Assembly: GCA_030043835.1 (NCBI GenBank)
Contig: JASHWY010000223.1
Location: forward strand, 1-7,496
DNA from: Thermoplasmata archaeon
Lineage (GTDB): Archaea > Thermoplasmatota > Thermoplasmata > Lutacidiplasmatales > UBA184
Length of the DNA stretch: 7,496 nt
Direction: 5' to 3'
Both the position numbers and the translations under genes were made by a program. Below the pieces are notes generated by a model. The model did no database searches, was not told where the DNA came from, and worked only from the letters and a program-made list of their open reading frames with translations. Numbering within the stretch: position 1 is the stretch's first letter; every line of letters begins with the position of its first letter. Positions 1-4,383 of this stretch are shown one piece after another.

Positions 1-225
1 CGTTCCGGTCTCGTTTCGGACCCGATGGGCGAGCTGCTCGGTGACCTCGAACTGGCGCTCGTAGTCGGAGAGGGACCGGGGCACGGTCCGGGCGTAGTTC
101 TGGGTGGCCAAGAAGAGGTGGGTTCCTCCCTCGGCACGGAATCGGCGGGCCGCTTCGACCCCTTCGCCGGACGGCGATAGGTGGCAGTGGTGGTCGACGA
201 TCGGAAGGCCGCGGGGGAGCGGCAC
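1..225 (-). CDS. TatD-like metal-dependent hydrolase, N-terminal part (runs off left edge)
   Basis: A 75-codon open frame continues past position 1, so the C-terminal part is missing. From a GTG at 225 it begins MPLPRGLPIVDHHCHLSPSG. The D-x-H-x-H arrangement (D11, H13, H15) after a hydrophobic strand is the first metal-binding motif of the TatD/amidohydrolase TIM-barrel group. The following stretch, a helix then EGGTHLFLAT, matches the second strand of archaeal TatD-related hydrolases, whose usual start is of the form FDNHxHLxPxG...AGGTH. Metal-dependent phosphoester or amide hydrolysis in the cytoplasm is expected; the substrate is unknown. GTG 225 is the only plausible start between the tbp stop and the DHHCH motif. 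A purine-rich G-run precedes it but no clear Shine-Dalgarno. It begins 22 nt after the tbp stop with no TATA box between them, so it is probably co-transcribed with tbp. Confidence 0.8.
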   Translation of the reverse strand, partial: MPLPRGLPIVDHHCHLSPSGEGVEAARRFRAEGGTHLFLATQNYARTVPRSLSDYERQFEVTEQLAHRVRNETGT

Positions 226-247
226 TTGGGGCGCCCCCGCCCTCGGG

Positions 248-793
248 CTAGCGGAGAAGGCCCGCGCCCTGGAGCTCCTTCGTGATCTTCTTGACCGCGA
301 CCTCGACGTCGGACGGCTTACGCGCGCCCGTGCAGACGAGCTTGCCGCTACCAAACAGGAGCACGACCACCTTGGGGTCGTCGATGCGGCAGACGAGGCC
401 GGGGAACTGCTCGGGTTCGTACTCGACGCGGTCCAAGCCCAGGGTCACCGCGATGGCGTTCAAGTTGATCTCGCTCTCCAAGTCGGAGCTCGCAACGATG
501 TTCTGGACCTCGATCCGGGGGTGCATGTTGATCTTCTGCCCGCCCTTCTTGATCTGAGCGGCCACGGTACGGATCGACTCCTCGACCTCGTGCATGCTCT
601 TCGCTCCGGTGCAGACGACCTTTCCCGACCGGAACAGAAGGATCGCGGTCTTCGGCTGCTTCAAGCGATAGATGAGCCCGGGGAACTGCTCGGGTTCGTA
701 CTCGGCGCCGTCGAGGCCCAGGGCGATCGACTGGAGGTCGAGCTCGTCGCCGAGCGACGTCGAGGCGACCACGTTCTCGATGCGAATCTTCAC
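248..793 (-). CDS. tbp: TATA-box-binding protein (TBP)
   Basis: General archaeal transcription factor that binds and bends the TATA box and recruits TFB and RNA polymerase. The 181-residue product, typical archaeal TBP length, is two direct repeats forming the saddle. Repeat 1 carries YEPEQFPGL (about 32-40) and LLFRSGKVVCTGA (52-64). Repeat 2 carries YEPEQFPGL (125-133) and LLFGSGKLVCTGA (145-157). Phe37, Phe53, Phe130 and Phe147 sit where the DNA-intercalating phenylalanines are found. No acidic C-terminal tail is present; it ends GAGLLR. I chose GTG 793 because VKIRIENVV is the normal TBP N-terminus; TTG 796 is one codon upstream and equally possible. The frame stays open further upstream (to an ATG at 997), but that would cross the promoter and overlap the NUDIX gene, so it is rejected. 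The proximal of two TATA boxes predicts transcription starting at or next to the start codon (leaderless). Confidence 0.97.
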   Translation of the reverse strand: MKIRIENVVASTSLGDELDLQSIALGLDGAEYEPEQFPGLIYRLKQPKTAILLFRSGKVVCTGAKSMHEVEESIRTVAAQIKKGGQKINMHPRIEVQNIVASSDLESEINLNAIAVTLGLDRVEYEPEQFPGLVCRIDDPKVVVLLFGSGKLVCTGARKPSDVEVAVKKITKELQGAGLLR

Positions 794-814
794 CAACGAT
801 ATCCCCGCGGGGAA

Positions 815-835
815 GTATTTAAACGGGTATTTAAA
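815..835 (-). promoter_or_regulatory. Tandem TATA boxes of the tbp promoter
   Basis: Read on the minus strand, the 9-mer TTTAAATAC occurs twice, separated by CCG (plus-strand 815-823 and 827-835). The octamers TTTAAATA are ideal archaeal TATA boxes. The proximal box centre (819.5) is about 26 nt from GTG 793, predicting a leaderless mRNA. The distal box (centre 831.5) predicts a start near 805 and a leader of roughly 9-12 nt. The 12-bp offset is a little over one helical turn, so two TBPs would sit on nearly the same face and probably compete. Box identity and spacing are seen directly; use of both is inferred. Confidence 0.85.
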
Positions 836-856
836 GCATGCCGGAGCGCGTCGTCC

Positions 857-893
857 CTCGCCGGGGTCGTTTCGTGGAAGCGGCCCCGGCGAG
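857..893. repeat. Hairpin-forming inverted repeat between the NUDIX stop and the tbp promoter
   Basis: Perfect 10-bp arms, CTCGCCGGGG (857-866) and CCCCGGCGAG (884-893), enclose 17 nt. As plus-strand RNA the inner bases also pair (867-873 with 877-883, including two U-G wobbles), giving a 17-bp stem with a three-base loop GTG (874-876). As minus-strand RNA the two wobbles become A-C mismatches, leaving a 10-bp outer stem and a weaker inner one. It lies 24 nt past the NUDIX stop and 21 bp upstream of the distal tbp TATA box. No T-run follows on the minus strand, so a classical archaeal oligo-T terminator is not supported. It could be an mRNA 3'-end structure, an operator for tbp, or chance in GC-rich DNA. 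Confidence 0.6.
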
Positions 894-917
894 CGGAATC
901 GAAGGGCGAGCGAGAGG

Positions 918-1583
918 CTAGCCCTCCGGCATCGGGTTCGTCCGCGGTTGGCTTGCGAAGAGGGGACCGGCGACGACGTCCTCGACGGGTAGGCCAAAGA
1001 AGTCGCGGATCACGCGCCGGGTGAACCCCCAGAGCACGTGGCCCTCAAAGGCGGTGGCGTTCACTTCCGCGAGCCCGTAGGCGGTCTCCCGGTGGACGTG
1101 CTGGGTCGTAGCGAGCGCCGAGCGGGGAAGCCAGAACACGTGGGCGACCTCACCGGAGCTTCGGGGGGTCGGCGGTTTCCCGTCGGCCCCCAGCGAGGCG
1201 GCGAATACCCCCACGGTGAGATGGAACCGCAGGGCCGGTACGGTCCCTACGAACCGAGGCTCCCCCGCGAGGTCGGCCCGCGTCACGCCGACCTCCTCTT
1301 CGAGCTCGCGGAGCGCCGTCGCGAGGAGAGAACCGTCCCCATCGTCCACGCGGCCCCCGGGGAAAGCGACCTGACCCGACGCGAGGTCGGTCGGGTTCAC
1401 GGTCCGCTCGATGAGCAGGGTCTCGACCTCGCGGGCACCTTCCCGGAGGACGATGGTCACTGCGGCGCCGGCGATCAAGACCGGCGGGGCTTCTTGGGGA
1501 AACCGTCCCAAGAGGCCCTCCACGGTGGGCGGCGCCGTGCCCACGCCGAGGGAGGGCGGAGCGTCCAAGGCTAGGCCTGCCAA
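918..1583 (-). CDS. NUDIX hydrolase, CoA pyrophosphatase-like
   Basis: Hydrolyses a nucleoside diphosphate linked to another group, probably CoA or an acyl-CoA cleaved to 3',5'-ADP and (acyl)phosphopantetheine. In the 221-residue reading the NUDIX helix runs from G77 to V100 and ends RELEEEVGV (92-100), with the metal-binding glutamates. Asp replaces the usual Glu after GX5 and one extra residue precedes the REL; both are normal in the CoA-pyrophosphatase (UPF0035) subgroup. The preceding stretch LLIERT...GQVAFPGG (56-77) resembles the CoA-binding signature of that subgroup, although its conserved Arg is not clearly present. The start is uncertain. TTG 1583 overlaps the upstream gene by 13 nt and has a GAAGGT-like sequence 9 nt before it. 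TTG 1568, GTG 1544 and GTG 1523 are alternatives that keep the domain, which begins near residue 34. No convincing own TATA box is seen, so it is probably co-transcribed with the coiled-coil gene. Confidence 0.85.
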   Translation of the reverse strand: MAGLALDAPPSLGVGTAPPTVEGLLGRFPQEAPPVLIAGAAVTIVLREGAREVETLLIERTVNPTDLASGQVAFPGGRVDDGDGSLLATALRELEEEVGVTRADLAGEPRFVGTVPALRFHLTVGVFAASLGADGKPPTPRSSGEVAHVFWLPRSALATTQHVHRETAYGLAEVNATAFEGHVLWGFTRRVIRDFFGLPVEDVVAGPLFASQPRTNPMPEG

Positions 1584-1744
1584 TCGTAGACGACCTTCTC
1601 GCGAATGGTCGACTTATCCTCGGGGTGCTCGGTGCGAGGATTGAGCCGCCGCTCGATTTCCGCGAGGCGAAGGCGGAGATCCCGAATCTCGCGTTCGAGC
1701 TGCTGAACGCGGGTAGATAGGTCGCCGGGAGTAGGAACCGACAT
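1571..1744 (-). CDS. Small coiled-coil protein, 57 residues
   Basis: I do not recognise the family. The product starts MSVPTPGDLS, then residues 11-35 form a heptad-like amphipathic helix rich in Leu, Arg and Glu (VQQLEREIRDLRLRLAEIE...), consistent with a short coiled coil that oligomerises. A polar linker (36-46) leads to a C-terminal KSTIREKVVYDWQA tail that looks like a docking or strand segment. ATG 1744 is chosen over longer in-frame extensions to 1909, because those are Arg-rich, low-complexity and overlap the hydrolase gene. A TATA-like element is centred 27 nt upstream of this ATG. Its 3' end overlaps the NUDIX start by 13 nt, suggesting coupled translation and perhaps a shared function. 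Without a homologue search, expression is inferred from the promoter and the regular helix. Confidence 0.65.
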   Translation of the reverse strand: MSVPTPGDLSTRVQQLEREIRDLRLRLAEIERRLNPRTEHPEDKSTIREKVVYDWQA

Positions 1745-1767
1745 CGCTTCGGGGAAGGGTTTCGAAG

Positions 1768-1775
1768 GAAATAAG
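1768..1775 (-). promoter_or_regulatory. TATA box for the coiled-coil/NUDIX gene pair
   Basis: The minus strand reads CTTATTTC inside otherwise GC-rich DNA. Its centre (about 1771.5) is 27 nt upstream of ATG 1744, giving a predicted transcription start at or one base before the ATG. It lies in the 46-nt gap after the hydrolase stop, so this pair can be transcribed independently of the hydrolase. Confidence 0.55.
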
Positions 1776-1790
1776 CTCCCCCGGAACGGC

Positions 1791-2615
1791 TCACGCCGCC
1801 CCCGGGCTTTGGGTCGGCGAGGGAAGTTCCGCGGCGCGCACCAGCTCCGCGATCGCCTCCGCCGTCTCGTTGGGACGCTCCACCGGGATAAGGTGGCCCG
1901 TGTTGGCAAGGATGCGGATCCGAGCGTGGAGGATCGACTGACGAAGGATCCGACCGTGGGAGGCGTCCACGACCTGGTCGTCCATCGCCTGGAGGATCAG
2001 CGTCGGAACCCTAATCGTCGCGATGCGGTTCTTCTCGTCGAACTTGCCCAACGCACGACCCCACTTAACCGCTGGTCCGAAATCTCGGCGCGTGACCTCG
2101 TCCCGGAGCGCATCGGCCACTTCGAGGTGTGCCTCGACCCAGTCCGGGTAGTAGAGGTCCTTCAGGAGACGCAGCGCGAAGGCGTCGCCGCCCTCTTTGG
2201 CGTAGATCTCCGACCATCGGTCGGCGACGGCTCGCGTGTGGGCGTCCACATACGCGGCGCCCGAGATCATGGTGAGGCTCCTCGTCCGGGGCGCATCATC
2301 GAGCGTAAGACGAAGGGCCAGGAGCGCACCCGCGCTCAAGCCCACCCAGTGTGCGGAGTCGATGGACTTCGTGTCGAGGAGTTGGAGTACGTCCCCCGTC
2401 AGTTCGGCGAACGAGAACGTGGATTCTTTCGGTGAGGCGCTTCGGCCGTGTCCCCGCAGATCCGGGGCCAGGACCCGGAACTCCTTCGCGAGGAGGGGAA
2501 CGACAGTGTTCCAGACCGTGTGGTCGCTTCCCGCCCCGTGGAGGAGGACGACCGGCGCCCCGGAGCCCTCGTCCCGGGTGTGAAGGTCGATCGGGCGCGC
2601 GGCTTCCTCCGGCAT
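1791..2615 (-). CDS. Alpha/beta-fold hydrolase
   Basis: A 274-residue serine hydrolase of the alpha/beta-hydrolase fold, size typical of esterases, lactonases and haloperoxidase-like members. Visible elements in order: oxyanion-hole strand VVLLHGAG (22-29); PDLRGHGRS (51-59); nucleophile elbow GLSAG with Ser94; a lid region about 122-195; acidic residue in QAMDD (Asp213 most likely); and catalytic His241 in NTGHLIPVERP. The full Ser-Asp-His triad is therefore present and an active enzyme is expected. The ester, lactone or thioester substrate cannot be read from sequence. No signal peptide or membrane segment is seen, so it should be cytoplasmic. ATG 2615 is selected because a TATA box lies 25 nt upstream. 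The open frame extends 20 codons further to 2675, but that segment is Arg-rich and contains the promoter. It is divergent from the ThiI-like gene. Confidence 0.9.
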   Translation of the reverse strand: MPEEAARPIDLHTRDEGSGAPVVLLHGAGSDHTVWNTVVPLLAKEFRVLAPDLRGHGRSASPKESTFSFAELTGDVLQLLDTKSIDSAHWVGLSAGALLALRLTLDDAPRTRSLTMISGAAYVDAHTRAVADRWSEIYAKEGGDAFALRLLKDLYYPDWVEAHLEVADALRDEVTRRDFGPAVKWGRALGKFDEKNRIATIRVPTLILQAMDDQVVDASHGRILRQSILHARIRILANTGHLIPVERPNETAEAIAELVRAAELPSPTQSPGAA

Positions 2616-2636
2616 CGCGCCTTCGACTCCCGCTCG

Positions 2637-2643
2637 ATATTTA
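2637..2643 (-). promoter_or_regulatory. TATA box for the alpha/beta hydrolase gene
   Basis: The minus strand reads TAAATAT, preceded by the purine-rich GGAGG where a TFB-recognition element would lie. The centre (2640) is 25 nt from ATG 2615, implying a leaderless transcript. It is one half of the divergent 92-bp promoter region 2616-2707. Confidence 0.7.
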
Positions 2644-2677
2644 CCTCCACGCCGCCGCAGCCGTCCCAGGCGCACGC

Positions 2678-2685
2678 CTAAATAG
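2678..2685 (+). promoter_or_regulatory. TATA box for the ThiI-like gene
   Basis: CTAAATAG on the plus strand is centred at about 2681.5, 26-27 nt upstream of ATG 2708, again predicting transcription starting at the start codon. This supports ATG 2708 over the in-frame GTG 2696. Its centre is about 41 bp from the oppositely oriented hydrolase TATA box, so the two pre-initiation complexes are back to back. Confidence 0.7.
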
Positions 2686-2707
2686 CGGGGTCGAGGTGAA
2701 CTTCCCG

Positions 2708-3334
2708 ATGGCGCGCGGCGTGATGCTGATGAGCGGAGGCATCGATTCGCCCGTCGCGATCCACTACCTTCTGCGCCAGGGTCAAGAGATCGTCGCGGTC
2801 CACATGGACAACCGACCGTTCACCGACGACTCCCCGCTTTCGAAGGTCATGGATCACCTCGACCTCCTCCGCGAGCGGCACCAACAGCCGATCCCGCTCT
2901 ACCTCGTCCCCCACGGACCCACCCAGATCACGCTGATGCGTAATACCGACCGACACGTGGGGTGTGTTCTCTGCCGCCGATTCATGTGGCGGTCCGCCGA
3001 GAAGATCGCGGAGCGGGAGGGAGCGACGTTCCTCGCGACGGGCGAGGCGCTTGGCCAGGTTGCTTCTCAGACCCTCTCCAACATGCGGAGCGCGACCGTC
3101 TCGGTCAAACTCCCCATCGTGCGCCCGCTCATCGGATTCGACAAGCAAGAGATCGAGGCGGTCGCGAAGGAGATCGGTACGTACGAGATCTCGACGCGCC
3201 CCGGTCTCTGCTGCCAGGCGGTCCCCGATAAACCCGCAACACGCTCGAATCTCGTCCAGATCCTCCGAGAGGAGGAGCGGATCGACGTCGATCAGATGAT
3301 CGACGACTGCGTGCGAAAGGCCGTAATCCTCTGA
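2708..3334 (+). CDS. Stand-alone ThiI-family PP-loop tRNA sulfurtransferase
   Basis: Predicted ATP-dependent sulfurtransferase that adenylates a target, most likely U8 of tRNA (4-thiouridine), before sulfur transfer. The 208 residues correspond only to the ThiI catalytic domain. The PP-loop SGGIDS is at 9-14. The stretch LCRRFMWRSAEKIAEREG (88-105) and TGEALGQVASQTLSNM (111-126) is the ThiI signature, and RPLIGFDKQEIE...IGTYEIS (139-162) follows. Cys86 and Cys89 form a CxxC, and Cys168-Cys169 lie near the position of E. coli ThiI Cys344. A CxxC plus a distal Cys is the pattern reported to bind an Fe-S cluster in methanogen ThiI. The N-terminal ferredoxin-like and THUMP RNA-binding domains are absent, as is the C-terminal rhodanese domain. 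The absence is not a truncation artefact, because a divergent gene and a TATA box lie immediately upstream. A different thiolation substrate is possible. Confidence 0.85.
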   Translation: MARGVMLMSGGIDSPVAIHYLLRQGQEIVAVHMDNRPFTDDSPLSKVMDHLDLLRERHQQPIPLYLVPHGPTQITLMRNTDRHVGCVLCRRFMWRSAEKIAEREGATFLATGEALGQVASQTLSNMRSATVSVKLPIVRPLIGFDKQEIEAVAKEIGTYEISTRPGLCCQAVPDKPATRSNLVQILREEERIDVDQMIDDCVRKAVIL

Positions 3335-3421
3335 TCGAGCCCTTCTCGGCTCCCGAGCCTCAGGGCATCGTGGGTTGACGGCCCCGACGCGGCCCCTCCG
3401 AAAGGCGTCCGCGGTCGGCCT

Positions 3422-3430
3422 TTTGATATA
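3422..3430 (+). promoter_or_regulatory. TATA box for the zinc-ribbon membrane protein gene
   Basis: TTTGATATA stands out in the GC-rich 118-bp gap after the ThiI-like gene. Its centre (about 3426) is 27 nt upstream of ATG 3453, predicting a leaderless transcript that may also cover the following 102-codon gene. The TTTT at 3421-3424 could double as a weak oligo-T stop for the upstream transcript. Confidence 0.6.
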
Positions 3431-3452
3431 GGGCCGTTCACGTCCGGCAACC

Positions 3453-4004
3453 ATGGCAGCGAGCTATCCGAGCGGCGCCCACATCCTGAGTCTCATCGGT
3501 GGGATCTTCATTGTTCTTGAAGGAATCTTTCTGCTCGCTGCCGGCGCGGTGATTTCGAGTGCGGTGGCCACCTACGGGGTCGCCGGCGGAGCCATCGCGG
3601 CGCTGGGAGCGTTCGTCGTCGTCCTTGGATTGATCATCCTCTACGGCGCTGTCCAACTCAGGTCACGGCCCCAGTCGGTCAAGACATGGGGTGTGATCCT
3701 CATCGTGCTGGCGCTCGTGAGCTTCGTCGGGGGAGGCGGGTTCTTCCTCGGTCTCCTTCTCGTGCTCATCGGCGGGATCCTCGCACTCGTCTGGAATCCC
3801 CCGCCCGCGCCGACGACCCCCGGGGGCCCATGGAATCCCCCCTACCCCCAGGCGGCGTGGCAGTCGCCGTCCACCGCACCCGCGGGAGCCCCTCCGCCAC
3901 CGCCCCTCGCGCAGTCGGGCCCACGCTACTGCTCGCACTGCGGGTCACCGAACGCGGCGAACGCGGCGTACTGCGCGAAGTGCGGCGCACCCATGACCTC
4001 GTGA
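3453..4004 (+). CDS. Small membrane protein with C-terminal zinc ribbon
   Basis: Function unknown; 183 residues. Four hydrophobic segments are visible at about 10-34, 43-67, 78-94 and 96-114. They are separated by short loops including a basic RSRPQSVK turn (70-77) that should be cytoplasmic. A Pro/Gly/Ala-rich low-complexity linker (115-157) follows. The C-terminus is a zinc ribbon with Cys160, Cys163, Cys174 and Cys177 (CxxC-x10-CxxC, each with following Gly). This layout, a membrane bundle with a flexible tether and terminal zinc ribbon, is common among uncharacterised archaeal membrane proteins, where the ribbon may dock a soluble partner. The start ATG is supported by a TATA box 27 nt upstream. 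The next gene begins 39 nt after the stop in the same reading frame. Confidence 0.85.
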   Translation: MAASYPSGAHILSLIGGIFIVLEGIFLLAAGAVISSAVATYGVAGGAIAALGAFVVVLGLIILYGAVQLRSRPQSVKTWGVILIVLALVSFVGGGGFFLGLLLVLIGGILALVWNPPPAPTTPGGPWNPPYPQAAWQSPSTAPAGAPPPPPLAQSGPRYCSHCGSPNAANAAYCAKCGAPMTS

Positions 4005-4043
4005 GACCGGCCGATCTCGCCGAGGCGCGTCGTCGGGGGACCG

Positions 4044-4352
4044 ATGTACCGCCGCCTTCGCCTCTGCTCGAACCACGGCGCCTACGAGGCGATCCCGGAG
4101 CCCGCGAACCCGCTCGACCTTCGCAAGGTCCGTTCGGTCCTCGAGCGAGAGGGGATCGCGGTCGTCGACGCCCGCGTGATGCTCCTCGCGGCGATGGAGA
4201 CGGAGGTAACGCTCAGCCGGAACGGTCGACTGCTGTTCAAGACCCGGGACCCCGACATCGCCGAACGGACGTTCGAGCGTTTGAGGAGCCTCTTGGGCCT
4301 TCCGGCCGCCGAGGAGCCTCCTCGAGCAACCTCCGGCATGCGTTCACGTTAA
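4044..4352 (+). CDS. Conserved-looking small protein of unknown function, 102 residues
   Basis: I do not recognise the family with certainty. The predicted layout is a helix (about 24-37, LDLRKVRSVLEREG), a strand (38-50, IAVVDARVMLLAA), a strand ending in a turn (54-61, EVTLSRNG), a strand (62-67, RLLFKT), and a helix (69-84, DPDIAERTFERLRSLL). The C-terminal tail is Pro/Arg-rich. The strand-NGR-strand-helix element resembles the C-terminal hairpin of ThiF/MoeB-like proteins and, more loosely, the SGK hairpin of a TBP repeat; both are only resemblances. It has no membrane segment or signal peptide. ATG 4044 is the only start after the in-frame TGA of the preceding gene. A G-run precedes it but no clean Shine-Dalgarno, and no TATA box is visible, so co-transcription with the membrane protein is likely. 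Confidence 0.7.
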   Translation: MYRRLRLCSNHGAYEAIPEPANPLDLRKVRSVLEREGIAVVDARVMLLAAMETEVTLSRNGRLLFKTRDPDIAERTFERLRSLLGLPAAEEPPRATSGMRSR

Positions 4353-4375
4353 GCGGCCCGCCGGACTAGCTCAAC

Positions 4376-4379
4376 GGAG
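4376..4379 (+). promoter_or_regulatory. Ribosome-binding site candidate for the thiolase gene
   Basis: GGAG lies 4 nt before ATG 4384 and 10 nt before the in-frame ATG 4390, so it does not decide cleanly between them. The only A/T-rich element nearby is GTTAAG (4348-4353), about 34 nt upstream and overlapping the previous stop. It is a weak TATA candidate, and read-through from the upstream genes is equally possible. Confidence 0.4.
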
Positions 4380-4383
4380 CACG

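Larger units (their letters stand above)
2616..2707. promoter_or_regulatory. Divergent promoter region between the hydrolase and ThiI-like genes
   Basis: These 92 bp separate two outward-facing start codons and contain only the two TATA boxes and a GC-rich centre (about 2650-2670). No clear palindromic operator is visible. With leaderless starts on both sides, the region between the two TATA boxes (2644-2677) is all that is available for TFB contacts and any regulator. Confidence 0.65.

Noticed and set aside
248..997. Extended TBP reading from an ATG at 997 (249 residues)
   Set aside because: The extra 68 residues are low-complexity, overlap the NUDIX gene and include the tandem TATA boxes; normal archaeal TBP starts at 793 or 796.
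104..1024. Plus-strand open frame of about 306 codons spanning the tbp region
   Set aside because: It is antisense to tbp, the start of the TatD-like gene and the end of the NUDIX gene. Its product is Arg/Asp/Leu-rich, as expected from the complement of GC-rich coding DNA, and shows no domain.
3337..3359. Short alternating inverted repeats (GAGCC/GGCTC/GAGCC) just after the ThiI-like stop, considered as a terminator
   Set aside because: Stems are only 5 bp with no T-run directly after; likely chance in GC-rich sequence.
2678..3454. Minus-strand open frame of about 258 codons opposite the ThiI-like gene
   Set aside because: Antisense shadow of a gene with unmistakable PP-loop and ThiI motifs, and it would run through the promoter of the membrane-protein gene.
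4002..4004. TGA between the membrane protein and the next gene as a recoded (selenocysteine-like) codon
   Set aside because: The zinc-ribbon protein ends naturally after its second CxxC, the next gene has its own ATG, and no convincing recoding structure is visible.
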